Positions 17,792-26,374 of a stretch of 32,792 bases of DNA are shown here, piece after piece (within the stretch, counting starts at the first letter, position 1; each line of letters opens with the position of its first letter). The stretch comes from Deltaproteobacteria bacterium. Its GTDB lineage: Bacteria > Desulfobacterota > Syntrophobacteria > Syntrophobacterales > Syntrophobacteraceae. The DNA lies in contig JAJYTC010000033.1 in NCBI GenBank assembly GCA_021793275.1, forward strand, positions 1 through 32,792, written 5' to 3'. Below the pieces are notes generated by a model. The model did no database searches. It saw nothing but the letters and a program-made list of their open reading frames with translations, and was not told the origin of the DNA. Made by a program: the position numbers and the translations under genes.

Positions 17792-19054
17792 TTATGAGAT
17801 TCCGGCGCTCCGCTCCAGTGCGGCCACTCTTTGTACGACGGGCGGATGGGAGTAGTGAAACCGCACGTAGAGAGGATGCGGGTTGAGATTGGACAGGTTA
17901 TCGGCGGCAATCCGTTTGAGGGCTTTTGCCATGGCCTCGCCGCTTCCAAGCATTCCGGTCGCGAACATGTCCGCTTGTCTTTCAAATCGCCTCGATATCG
18001 CCATGTAGAGCGGCTGGAGGAAAAAACCGGCCTTGCTCCAGAACACCCAGGCCAGAAATAGTCCTGCGTAAGGCGGCATCGTACTGAATCCGAAGGTCGA
18101 AAAAAGAAGAGGCCACTTAATGAACAACCATGTGGCATAAAATGCCGCGAGCGAAAAGCCGGCGAATAGGACAAGCTGCTTGGGGACGTGCTTTTTCCTG
18201 AAATGCCCGGCTTCGTGTGCGAGCACTGCAAGAATTTCTTCATGGGTGTGGGCTTCGATCAGGGTGTCGAAGAGCACGATCTGCTTGGTTTTCCCGATCC
18301 CCGTGAAATAGGCGTTTGTGTGCCGGCTCCTGATTCCTGCGTTCATCTGCAGAATTTTCTTCACCCGAATGCCGCTTTTTTCCATCTCGGCTCTGATTTT
18401 GGCGGCAAGTTCATCGTCACGGACCGGTTCGAATTTGTTAAAGAGCGGGGCGAGGAGCACCGGATAAAGAATCGCCATCACCAATTGCACGGCTGAGAGA
18501 AGCAAAAAGCCCCATAACCACCACAAACGCGGCGACCACTCGATAAATAGCAGAAGCAGGGAAAAAACGGCGGCGAAAAGGCAGGTCCCGACCAATCCTC
18601 CCTTTATGTGGTCAACTATCCACAGCTTCAGGGTAGACTTGTTAAAGCCGAATTTTTCCTCTACGACGAAGGTCTTGTAGTAATCGAAGGGAAGCTCGAC
18701 CAGAAACAGAATAAGTCCTGGAACGAAAAAGAAGAAAAGTCCTGCCGGCACCATCGATAGACCCATCCTGCCGGACAACCGGACAAGGATGGGCAGAAAT
18801 CCTGAGAGCAGGATAGCGAGCAGGATGGCTTCCGAGACGATTTCCTCGACAATGCCCGTACCGGTTTTTGCCCGTTCGTACCTGGCGGTTTGGGCAAGTT
18901 TGGACTTGTCGATGAACTCCTCAAACCCCGCCGGGGCACTGCCGGACCGCTGCTCGGAATAGACCTGGTTCAACCGATCGAGCCAGATGTTGAAAGCGTT
19001 CTGAGCTGCATATAGAAGGAGGAAACAAAGCAAAAACCAGTTTGACTCGACCAT
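17792..19054 (-). CDS. M48 family (Ste24-like) membrane zinc metalloprotease
   Basis: The product has 420 residues with several membrane helices. The zinc-binding HEAGH is at residues 280-284, and the third ligand glutamate lies in RRFERQADMFA. Length and layout match Ste24/CAAX prenyl protease 1 homologues, which in bacteria cleave membrane or misfolded proteins, since prenylation is absent. The start is ATG 19054 after a GGAGGGGG. It begins 33 bp downstream of the elongation factor G gene on the same strand, so the two are probably co-transcribed. Confidence 0.93.
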   Translation of the reverse strand: MVESNWFLLCFLLLYAAQNAFNIWLDRLNQVYSEQRSGSAPAGFEEFIDKSKLAQTARYERAKTGTGIVEEIVSEAILLAILLSGFLPILVRLSGRMGLSMVPAGLFFFFVPGLILFLVELPFDYYKTFVVEEKFGFNKSTLKLWIVDHIKGGLVGTCLFAAVFSLLLLFIEWSPRLWWLWGFLLLSAVQLVMAILYPVLLAPLFNKFEPVRDDELAAKIRAEMEKSGIRVKKILQMNAGIRSRHTNAYFTGIGKTKQIVLFDTLIEAHTHEEILAVLAHEAGHFRKKHVPKQLVLFAGFSLAAFYATWLFIKWPLLFSTFGFSTMPPYAGLFLAWVFWSKAGFFLQPLYMAISRRFERQADMFATGMLGSGEAMAKALKRIAADNLSNLNPHPLYVRFHYSHPPVVQRVAALERSAGIS

Positions 19055-19087
19055 CCCGAACCCCCTCCGCGGCTGCCAATGGAGAAT

Positions 19088-21178
19088 CTACTTTCGGTTT
19101 TCCTTCTCTTTTTTGATGATCTCCTCCGCCAGTGCCCTCGGAACCGTGTTATAGCGGGAGAATTCCATCGTGAATTCGGCTTTGCCCTGGGTTGACGACC
19201 GAAGGATGGTCGAATAGCCAAACATCTCGGAAAGCGGGACCTCGGCCTCCACAGCGGAAAAAGCGCCGTCTTCGGAGGTGGAAAGGATTATTCCGCGCCT
19301 CTGGTTAAGACTGCCGAGCACCGCCCCCTGAAACTCGGAAGGGGTTTCGACCACCACGCGCATGATGGGTTCTAAAAGCACCGGCTTGGATTTTTCGTAA
19401 GCCTCACGGAAAGCCCCGATCGCCGCCTGCTGGAAGGCAATGTCTGAGGAATCGACCGAGTGGGCGGCGCCGTCGTTTATGGTCATTCGGACTCCGACGA
19501 CCGGAAATCCGGCGTAGCCTCCTTTTGCCAGACAAGCCTTGAATCCCTTTTCGCAGGAAGGAATGAATTCGGTTGGAATTGCTCCGCCAACGACTTTATT
19601 GACGAAATCGAACTCGCCTTCCGCAAAGGGCTCCATAAAACCGGCAACCCGTCCGAACTGGCCGGCGCCTCCGGTCTGCTTCTTATGGGTGTAGTTGAAT
19701 TCAGACCTGGAGGTGGGGGATTCGCGATAGGCGACCTTCGGCATCCCGGTTTCTATTTCGGCGTTATACTCGCGCCTCATCCGCTCCACATAGACATCGA
19801 GGTGAAGCTCTCCCATCCCGCAGATAATTGTCTCGGAGGTTTCCGCATCGAGATAGACCTTGAAGGTCGGGTCCTCCTTGGTAAAGCGGGCGAGCGCCTT
19901 GCTGAGGTTCATCTCGGCCTTTTTGTCCTTGGGCTTTACGGCAAGCGAAATAACGGGCGCCGGCACGTGCATCGAGGTCATCGCGTAGCGCACTCGCCCG
20001 TCGGTGAAGGTGTCTCCGGAGGCGCAGTCAATGCCGAAAAGGGCCACGATATCGCCCGCCGAGGCGGAATCGATTTCCTCCATCTCGTCGGCGTGCATCC
20101 GGACCAGACGCCCGGCCTTCACCTCTTTGCCCGTTCTCGTGTTGACTATGGTGTCGCCCTTATTCAAACGTCCCTGGTAGATGCGAACGTAAGTGAGCTG
20201 GCCGTAGCGGCTCACCTCGAGCTTGAACGCAAGCATCACCAGAGGCAGCTCCGGTTCGCCCGCCAAAACGACAGGTTCTTCGTCCTTGTCCAGGTCGAGG
20301 GCGTCGTTTCGGATGTCGAGCGGGCTGGGCAGATACTTCACTATAGAGTCGAGAAGCGGCTGGACGCCCTTGTTCTTGTAAGCCGAACCCATAAGAACCG
20401 GGGTCATTTCGAGGGCGAGGGTGCCCCGCCTGATCGCCTCTTCCACCAATTCCACGGGGATGGCCTCCTCAGCCAGGATCGCCTCCGTCAAATCGTCGGA
20501 AAACAAAGAGAGAGCATCGAGCATTTCATCTCTTTTTTCCTGCGCAAGCTCGGCATATTCGGCCGGAATTTCAGTTTCCTGCAACTCCTCGCCGTGATCG
20601 CCATCGAAGATCAGCGCTTTCATTGACACAAGATCGATCACCCCGGCGTGGTCCTTTTCAAGGCCCATGGGCACCTGGAGCATAACGGCGTTATGATTCA
20701 GCTTCTCCTTGAGCTGCCGGACCACGCGGAAAGGATCCGCCCCCGTTCTATCGCATTTGTTTATGAAAGCGATCCGCGGCACCCGGTAGCGAACCATCTG
20801 CCGGTCTACTGTGACTGACTGGGACTGGACCCCTCCCACGGCGCAAAGAACAAGCACGGCGCCGTCGAGGACCCTCAGAGCGCGTTCCACTTCGATCGTG
20901 AAATCAACGTGGCCCGGCGTATCGATGATGTTGATCGGGTGGTCGTCCCACGAGCAAAATGTTGCAGCGGACTGGATGGTGATGCCGCGTTCCTTTTCGA
21001 GCTCCATAAAATCCATGGTTGCCCCGACGCCGTCCTTGCCCTTCACATCGTGAATGGCATGAATACGCCTGGTATAGAACAGGATTCTCTCCGTAAGAGT
21101 GGTCTTGCCCGAATCTATGTGTGCACTGATGCCGATGTTTCTCAGCCGTGCGATCTTTTCCGAGATTGTGCTGGCCAT
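19088..21178 (-). CDS. fusA: Elongation factor G (mitochondrial/spd type)
   Basis: The best start is the ATG at 21178 after GGAG, giving 696 residues. An in-frame ATG at 21208 would add ten residues with no homology to the family. GTPase motifs: P-loop AHIDSGKT (19-26), switch [10 protein letters not shown], and NKCD. Domains II-V follow in normal order (E. coli EF-G 704 residues). It catalyses ribosomal translocation. The wording of the P-loop region ([21 protein letters not shown]-type) resembles mitochondrial EF-G1 and the spd-type EF-G of spirochaetes, planctomycetes and deltaproteobacteria rather than the enterobacterial form. It is not beside rpsL/rpsG/tuf, so it may be an additional copy. 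Confidence 0.96.
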   Translation of the reverse strand: MASTISEKIARLRNIGISAHIDSGKTTLTERILFYTRRIHAIHDVKGKDGVGATMDFMELEKERGITIQSAATFCSWDDHPINIIDTPGHVDFTIEVERALRVLDGAVLVLCAVGGVQSQSVTVDRQMVRYRVPRIAFINKCDRTGADPFRVVRQLKEKLNHNAVMLQVPMGLEKDHAGVIDLVSMKALIFDGDHGEELQETEIPAEYAELAQEKRDEMLDALSLFSDDLTEAILAEEAIPVELVEEAIRRGTLALEMTPVLMGSAYKNKGVQPLLDSIVKYLPSPLDIRNDALDLDKDEEPVVLAGEPELPLVMLAFKLEVSRYGQLTYVRIYQGRLNKGDTIVNTRTGKEVKAGRLVRMHADEMEEIDSASAGDIVALFGIDCASGDTFTDGRVRYAMTSMHVPAPVISLAVKPKDKKAEMNLSKALARFTKEDPTFKVYLDAETSETIICGMGELHLDVYVERMRREYNAEIETGMPKVAYRESPTSRSEFNYTHKKQTGGAGQFGRVAGFMEPFAEGEFDFVNKVVGGAIPTEFIPSCEKGFKACLAKGGYAGFPVVGVRMTINDGAAHSVDSSDIAFQQAAIGAFREAYEKSKPVLLEPIMRVVVETPSEFQGAVLGSLNQRRGIILSTSEDGAFSAVEAEVPLSEMFGYSTILRSSTQGKAEFTMEFSRYNTVPRALAEEIIKKEKENRK

Positions 21179-21211
21179 TTGGACTCCAAAATTAGTAACA
21201 CCTGACATTAC

Positions 21212-21240
21212 AAAAAAGAACGGGCACCAAAAGTGCCCGT
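21212..21240 (-). terminator. Rho-independent terminator of the MepA/LysM gene, also in front of fusA
   Basis: The 8-bp stem ACGGGCAC/GTGCCCGT with a 5-nt loop is followed, reading leftwards, by TTCTTTTTTG. It lies about 90 bp after the stop of the MepA/LysM gene and only 34 bp before the fusA start codon. It may therefore double as an attenuator in the EF-G leader. Confidence 0.85.
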
Positions 21241-21331
21241 TTGAGCCTCTCTGTATAACTCAATCTTCAAAAAAAGAAAAGGCCCTTGCAGGAAAGTTTT
21301 TACTCACATTCCCTGTAAAAGGCCCGGCAAC

Positions 21332-23209
21332 CTACCTTTTTGCAAGTCTATACCTGCTATGCCGCCTCGCCGCGGTTTTCGCCTTCGTCCTGGAATGCAC
21401 GGCCCGTTTCCGGTATGTTTTAACCGCTTCAACTCGCCTGCGGATAGCTGGACGGCGTATTAAAGATCGCGAGGCAGCGACCGGCTTGCGACGAAATTTC
21501 GCCTTGGCCGATTTCAAAAATCTTTTCCGGTATTTTTCGTGCCTTCCAGCAAAGGTTTTCCGGACGGGGTACTTGATCCCGCATGCAGACCTTCCCAGGG
21601 CGGGTCTGACCGGAAGGTTCGCTTGGGCCAACTTTATCAGTTGGCCGCGCCTTAGGGGGGCGTTGCTGCTTAGCCTATTCAACCGGCAAAGCGAGCTGAG
21701 GGGAATCCCGGTCCTCATGGCGACGTCTTTCAATGTGCCGCCATTAGCCACTCGATAATACGCAGCGGTCATGCCGGCCTTTCCGGATTCGGATGCAAAA
21801 CAGATAGGGGAAGATCCCCCTCTGTACGTGTTCCTGATTGCGCCCACCGAAACCGCATCTGCCAGCCTGACTTCGTAGCCTGGTCGCAGAGGAGCGTTTA
21901 TGGAAAGCCCATGATTAAGCCGGGAAAGAGTATAAAGGGACATTCCGGTTTCTCTGGCAACATCCTTCAGGGTCCCGCCGTGTTTCACAGTGTAATAAAG
22001 GGCAGGCCGGACGCTGGCTCGCGCTTCAGCCCGATGCGCCTCATGCGTCCTATCTGCCTCATAGGTCCTATCGGGCTTATAGGTCCTATCTGCCTTATAG
22101 GTCCTATTAGTCCTATACGCCCTGCCGGAATGCCCCGATGCGCTCGCCTGTTGGGGCGGGGCCTGCGCCTGATTGGAAATCTGATCGTCGTTGACCGAAT
22201 CCGACATGACGGTCGGCGCGGACTGCGGTTCTATGGAAGCCACCCTTACAGGAGGGGCTGCGGCCTGGGCAATGTAGCCCGGTTGGAGAGAATTCGCCAG
22301 AAGCACCGGGCCGCTCTCGAAACTCCTCTTATAGAAAACGAGGCAACTGCCTGGAACAAGTACGCTGAAAGGAGTGATATGGTTCCACGCGCAAAGTTCC
22401 CCCACCGAAACCCCGAAGCTCTTGGCCAGTTGGGCGATTCCTTTTTCGTGGCCGCTTACGAAGTAGTCAACCTTTCTGGGCATATACGACGCCTGGGCGA
22501 TCGCGATAATCGATCTCATTTTGGTGGCATCAGGCCCTATATTCGCCGCAAGAGTCGACCACGGAGTGAAGAACCGCACGTGCATATGCGTCAAATGCCC
22601 GGGGATGTCCTCCACAAGGGCGCCGGGCACGTCTCCGAAAAGACGGTTCAGGTAGGCCCGGCTGTAGCCGTGGGACAGCCCGTAATCATAGAGTATCTTC
22701 TGTATGCTCCTGTCGAGAAAGATATACTGGACACGCTGGGAGGCCACAAGATTTGCAATCAGGCAAAGTGTCTTTGCGGGATCCAGGTTGTCCCTGTTCA
22801 TCGGAATGAGGCTGTGAAGCTCCTGGTTGTCCTTGGCATAGAGACCGACATCGACGTCCCTGCCGTTCTGGTGGGAAACATGACCTCCGAAAGGGCCGCC
22901 CCCTTTTTTTGAAAAATCTCCGATGAAAACATCACAACTCCCGGGAAACTGCCTCTTTACGGCTTCTATCGCATCGAGCAAAGCTCCTGCAAGCTCCGGG
23001 GTGGTATAAGCCGCGTTATAGTCCCGGACATCGTAGCCCGGAAACATATCTGGAAAGACGACACCATTTACGAGATAACCGTGGTACGGTTGACCGTAAG
23101 AAGCTGTAAGAGCATGACATGTCTGGAGAAAAACCAAAGAAGAGATGGCGAATACAGCCGGCAGAATTAAGGTATAATACAATACCCGTCGAGAGCTCGC
23201 TCCCTCCAT
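21332..23209 (-). CDS. MepA-type murein endopeptidase fused to LysM modules and a basic tail
   Basis: The product has 625 residues and a hydrophobic signal/anchor (about 8-32). Residues 35-220 are a penicillin-insensitive murein endopeptidase (M74) domain. The zinc-binding pattern is H113, D120 (SHQNGRDVD) and H208/H210 (HLTHMH). H113 and D120 even keep the E. coli MepA numbering. Three LysM-like modules follow (about 250-300, 405-455, 490-535), then about 75 residues that are mostly Arg/Lys. A 33-residue array of a 3-residue unit (RTY, KAD, KPD) lies between LysM 1 and 2. It should cut peptide cross-links in periplasmic peptidoglycan, held there by the LysM modules. E. coli MepA has 274 residues and no LysM, so this is an enlarged form. 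The gene stands beside an L,D-transpeptidase gene. Confidence 0.9.
   Translation of the reverse strand: MEGASSRRVLYYTLILPAVFAISSLVFLQTCHALTASYGQPYHGYLVNGVVFPDMFPGYDVRDYNAAYTTPELAGALLDAIEAVKRQFPGSCDVFIGDFSKKGGGPFGGHVSHQNGRDVDVGLYAKDNQELHSLIPMNRDNLDPAKTLCLIANLVASQRVQYIFLDRSIQKILYDYGLSHGYSRAYLNRLFGDVPGALVEDIPGHLTHMHVRFFTPWSTLAANIGPDATKMRSIIAIAQASYMPRKVDYFVSGHEKGIAQLAKSFGVSVGELCAWNHITPFSVLVPGSCLVFYKRSFESGPVLLANSLQPGYIAQAAAPPVRVASIEPQSAPTVMSDSVNDDQISNQAQAPPQQASASGHSGRAYRTNRTYKADRTYKPDRTYEADRTHEAHRAEARASVRPALYYTVKHGGTLKDVARETGMSLYTLSRLNHGLSINAPLRPGYEVRLADAVSVGAIRNTYRGGSSPICFASESGKAGMTAAYYRVANGGTLKDVAMRTGIPLSSLCRLNRLSSNAPLRRGQLIKLAQANLPVRPALGRSACGIKYPVRKTFAGRHEKYRKRFLKSAKAKFRRKPVAASRSLIRRPAIRRRVEAVKTYRKRAVHSRTKAKTAARRHSRYRLAKR
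22029..22127. repeat. 9-nt periodic repeat array inside the MepA/LysM gene
   Basis: About eleven 9-nt units run from 22029 with alternating forms GTCCTATCN and GCCTTATAG-like. Exact GTCCTAT copies stand at 22047, 22065, 22083, 22101 and 22110 (steps 18, 18, 18, 9). Because 9 is a multiple of 3, the array stays in frame on the minus strand and encodes RTY/KAD-type triplets. Confidence 0.88.
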
Positions 23210-23249
23210 AACCCCCCCATGTTTTAGCTTAGCGGTGTCCCTAACTTTT

Positions 23250-23269
23250 TGCCGAAGTACTACTTGGCA
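23250..23269 (-). promoter_or_regulatory. Inverted repeat in the leader of the MepA/LysM gene
   Basis: TGCC-G-AAGTA-C-TACTTGGCA has two 9-bp arms with one bulged base. It lies about 40-60 bp upstream of the ATG at 23209. It could be an operator or a small leader hairpin. Confidence 0.4.
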
Positions 23270-23291
23270 ATTATCCTGAAAAGATAGACTT

Positions 23292-23320
23292 CCCTATCAA
23301 AACATAGACGTTGATGTCAA
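23292..23320 (-). promoter_or_regulatory. Candidate sigma-70 promoter of the MepA/LysM gene
   Basis: On the minus strand, a perfect -35 TTGACA (23315-23320) is followed after 17 bp by ATAGGG, a poor -10. A GATAG-N6-CTATC inverted repeat (23283-23298) overlaps the -10. The rest of the 291-bp gap (23210-23500) shows no gene. Confidence 0.4.
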
Positions 23321-23500
23321 ACGGTTTTTTGATCAATGGCCTGATTTATTTCAGAAACAACTGTAAGTCGTGTTAATTACAGGGCAAAACCAATCAATGA
23401 AATTGCATGTGGTAATCGTGGATAAGGGTACAGACAGATATCCTTTTTAAAAATAATAATTTAAAGCGAATCCGAAATCCTTTGTACAACGAAAATTATT

Positions 23501-25345
23501 TCAGGATCTCTTCCGAATTGGCCGCTTTTGGGCTATTTGACTCGGTTCGGAAACAAGCCCGTAAGGATCGCCGGCGAAAAGTATCTGCCCCTTGTCTCGG
23601 ACAACCACAGGAATGTAGTCCACACATATGGGAACGGGTTTTGAGAGTTTAATGAATGTCGTGCGGGTCCCTTCAAGGATCGTGTGGATCTGGTTGACGT
23701 AGGGGTTTCGATCGTCCTGCAGCAGAATGCGAGCAAGTGTGAGCGCATTGTCGACTCGAATGCACCCATGGGAAAAATCGCGGCGCGACCTGGCAAACAG
23801 GTATCTTTGGTTGGTATCGTGCAGGTAAACGACGTAGGGATTTGGAAAATCGAATTTGACACGGCCAAGAGCGTTTTTGGGGCCGGATTTTTGAAAAATC
23901 CTGTGTTCGCCAAATCGGTACTTCGATTCCATTTTCACGTAGCCGTGTTCTTGAAACCAGTCGGGATTGGATTTGGCCACAGCGTTCAATTCACGCCTGA
24001 TACGGCCGTCGACATACCATCGAGGGTTGAATATGATCTGGTAGATCTGACTGACCATGGTGGGAGTCTGGTTTTCTCCGACTAATCTGCCTTGACGGAA
24101 CACCTTCTTGCCTCTGGCCATTCCTACGATGACCTTCTCGGCTTTGGCGAGTTTGCCGTTTTTATAATAGCCAAGCATAAATTGGGGAATATTGACCAGG
24201 ATGAACCGCTTGTACCGGCGTGAAGGACTGTTGCGAATAGCCCTCAGGGAGAAAGCGATCATCGCCGCCTTTTGATCAAAAGGTAGATTGAGCCGTGCCT
24301 GGGTCCACCTGCCTATGACCGCGTCGGGTGTAAGCATGTTGGCGGTCTGAAAACGCCTGACCGCGCGTTGTGTTGCCCTGTTATAGACACCTGTGATACG
24401 GCCGGAATAGAACCCTTCCTGCCCGAGCCTTTCCTGCAGGAGCCGGATATCTTTTCCCGAAGCGCCCGGATGTACCGGGGAAGGGAAATAGACGAAGATC
24501 TGGCCGCCTCGGGTTGCGAGTTCCTGGTACTTCTTATAAGCAGAAAGCAGCACCTGGTAGCCGAATCCTTTCGGCTGCAGTTGCGCGAAGTACTTCGAAA
24601 TCGGCTCGTTGCCCAAAAGGACTTTCACGCCGTCTGCAACCGGTGAGAAGGGATCCATATCCTTTGTAAAGAGGAAAAAGTCGGTAGTGAGGCGGATATC
24701 GGCTTCACTGGCCGCCTGGAAACAACGACGGTAGTCCTTCGCGACGACTTCGAGGTTTGTTGTCCCGCTCATCGACGCTTCATTGGAATGAGATGCGTCG
24801 GCAGCGGGGGCAGTCGACCGTTGCAAATCCAAAAACGATTGCGCCGTGGCGGCATCGTATTGTGGATATACGGCGCACAGGGCCGACCGGCATCTTTTGA
24901 GATTTTCGAGAACTTCAGACAACCTGTGGAGTTCGAACGGGTCGGGGTCGATGGCGTCTTTATCAAGAGTGCGCAGACTGACAAGCAGACTCTTCGCTTT
25001 ACTGTTCAACCCGAACCTGGAGTTTATGAAAACGGGTTGCCAGTTATTCGCCTGATAAGCTCTGCTAAGAGGGCTGGGTGTAAGGCTTCCCAGGGCACGA
25101 ACCGGAATGGAGTGCCAAATATAGTCGGACCAGAGTGTCTGCAATGCAATGTTGCTGCTTTGATTTTGCGTGGAGACCTTCGAAGGCCCGGCGGAATTTG
25201 CGCTGTTCCGGGCCGCCTGCGGCGAGTCGCCGAAGCCTGGCGTTTGCCCCGCGCCAATCCCTGGAAGGGCTGTGACCAATAGCGCGGCTATCGCCGTGAG
25301 AATGGAAAGTCTCCTTATCCCTGACAAGGCTCGTATCGAACTCAT
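23501..25345 (-). CDS. L,D-transpeptidase, YcbB/LdtD-like
   Basis: The product has 614 residues with a signal peptide (about 11-33). A large N-terminal scaffold region is followed by a peptidoglycan-binding (PGB_1) domain around residues 305-360 (DIRLLQERLG, AVRRFQ). The YkuD catalytic domain has SHGCIRV with the nucleophile C528 and H526. This layout matches E. coli LdtD (YcbB, 615 residues). LdtD makes 3-3 cross-links in peptidoglycan in the periplasm and is insensitive to most penicillins. The start is ATG 25345. The gene lies upstream of the MepA/LysM gene on the same strand, with a 291-bp gap, and is divergent from tadA. Confidence 0.95.
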   Translation of the reverse strand: MSSIRALSGIRRLSILTAIAALLVTALPGIGAGQTPGFGDSPQAARNSANSAGPSKVSTQNQSSNIALQTLWSDYIWHSIPVRALGSLTPSPLSRAYQANNWQPVFINSRFGLNSKAKSLLVSLRTLDKDAIDPDPFELHRLSEVLENLKRCRSALCAVYPQYDAATAQSFLDLQRSTAPAADASHSNEASMSGTTNLEVVAKDYRRCFQAASEADIRLTTDFFLFTKDMDPFSPVADGVKVLLGNEPISKYFAQLQPKGFGYQVLLSAYKKYQELATRGGQIFVYFPSPVHPGASGKDIRLLQERLGQEGFYSGRITGVYNRATQRAVRRFQTANMLTPDAVIGRWTQARLNLPFDQKAAMIAFSLRAIRNSPSRRYKRFILVNIPQFMLGYYKNGKLAKAEKVIVGMARGKKVFRQGRLVGENQTPTMVSQIYQIIFNPRWYVDGRIRRELNAVAKSNPDWFQEHGYVKMESKYRFGEHRIFQKSGPKNALGRVKFDFPNPYVVYLHDTNQRYLFARSRRDFSHGCIRVDNALTLARILLQDDRNPYVNQIHTILEGTRTTFIKLSKPVPICVDYIPVVVRDKGQILFAGDPYGLVSEPSQIAQKRPIRKRS

Positions 25346-25527
25346 CTAACACTTTTCCCCAAACAATAATGTCTCTAACCTGCATTATTTAAAAATAAAA
25401 TCGGATTCGCTCACCTGCTCGCGGCCCGTTTACCCGCCAAAGCCGCATGCACCGAAAGGTCTTTCCTATATAACAAAACTGTGCTATTGGCAATCGGCAT
25501 GCGATAAAGGATGGATAAAGAGCGGTT

Positions 25528-25989
25528 TTGGAAACAGATGATTTTTTCATGGGCCTTGCCGTGGAAGAGGCCGAGAAGGGCTACCGGCTGGACGAAGTTC
25601 CGGTCGGAGCGGTGCTGGTCGCTGCCGATGGGCTGGTGCTCTCAAGAGCCCACAACATGCCGATCAGCTCCAATGACTCGACGGCGCATGCCGAGGTGGT
25701 GGCAATCAGGAAAGCTTGCGCGAGCCTTGGCAACTATAGATTGAGCGGGACCGTCCTGTATGTCACCCTGGAGCCGTGCGCCATGTGCGTTGGTGCAATG
25801 CTTCACGCCAGGGTCGGGCGCCTGGTTTTCGGCGCTCGCGATCCTCGAAGCGGTGCTGCGGGGAGCGTGCTGGACCTCACCAACGTTGCTCGTTTCAACC
25901 ATCGCATAGAGGTAACCGGAGGCGTCCTGGCCGAGAAGTGTGCTGAGATGTTGCGCACATTCTTTAAGGACCGCAGGTCCGCAAAATAA
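25528..25989 (+). CDS. tadA: tRNA-specific adenosine deaminase TadA
   Basis: The product has 153 residues from TTG 25528 (AAAGAG 5 bp upstream); ATG 25549 is an alternative that would shorten helix 1. Zinc deaminase motifs are H54-A-E56 and P-C84-AM-C87. The sequence context (EVPVGAVLV, LEPCAMCVGA, RVGRLVFGARDPRSGAAGS) is typical of TadA. It converts adenosine 34 of tRNA-Arg(ACG) to inosine. It is directly upstream of two serine tRNA genes and dnaX. Confidence 0.94.
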   Translation: METDDFFMGLAVEEAEKGYRLDEVPVGAVLVAADGLVLSRAHNMPISSNDSTAHAEVVAIRKACASLGNYRLSGTVLYVTLEPCAMCVGAMLHARVGRLVFGARDPRSGAAGSVLDLTNVARFNHRIEVTGGVLAEKCAEMLRTFFKDRRSAK

Positions 25990-26018
25990 ATGAAAAGTCT
26001 TTTTGGGGCGATTGCCAT

Positions 26019-26046
26019 TTGCATTCTTTTGCGCTTGCGTTAAAAT
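26019..26046 (+). promoter_or_regulatory. Candidate sigma-70 promoter of the tRNA-Ser pair
   Basis: TTGCAT (26019-26024), 16 bp, TAAAAT (26041-26046), about 50 bp before the first tRNA. Distance and quality fit a tRNA promoter. dnaX, 43 bp after the second tRNA, may be read from it as well. Confidence 0.5.
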
Positions 26047-26095
26047 TGCGTTTTGTCTTTCGTCCCGTATTGAGGTAAAGAAGGGTTGCTGTTGC

Positions 26096-26191
26096 GGAGA
26101 GGTACCGAAGAGGCCGTACCGGGCTCGACTCGAAATCGAGTTGTCCTGTGAAGAGCAGGGCACGTGGGTTCGAATCCCACCCTCTCCGCCA
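26096..26191 (+). tRNA. tRNA-Ser (anticodon CGA)
   Basis: The acceptor stem GGAGAGG pairs with CCTCTCC, and CCA is encoded (26189-26191). The anticodon loop CT-CGA-AA is closed by CTCGA/TCGAG, with anticodon CGA at 26131-26133. A long variable arm and a GGTTCGAATCC T-arm are present, as expected for a class II serine tRNA. It reads UCG codons. Confidence 0.97.
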
Positions 26192-26238
26192 TTTTTCGCG
26201 CCCGGCCCTGTGTGCGCAAACCGGTGAAAGTACCTTGC

Positions 26239-26331
26239 GGAGAGATGTCCGAGAGGCTGAAGGAGCACGACTGGAAATCGTGTGTACGCCCAAAAGGTGT
26301 ACCGAGGGTTCGAATCCCTCTCTCTCCGCCA
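26239..26331 (+). tRNA. tRNA-Ser (anticodon GGA)
   Basis: The acceptor stem GGAGAGA pairs with TCTCTCC, followed by an encoded CCA. The anticodon loop CT-GGA-AA is closed by CACGA/TCGTG, with anticodon GGA at 26273-26275. A long variable arm is present. It reads UCC/UCU codons. It lies 47 bp after the tRNA-Ser(CGA). Confidence 0.97.
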
Positions 26332-26374
26332 TCCTGCCTGCTGGCCCACTGCCTTCAGGCCGTCGTAGTCATTT

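Noticed and set aside
22029-22127. CRISPR-like array
   Set aside because: The units are 9 nt, have no spacers and lie in frame inside a coding gene; no cas genes are present.
25511-25744. Alternative frame with an ATG just before tadA
   Set aside because: It overlaps tadA in another frame with no family similarity; the deaminase motifs fix the real frame.
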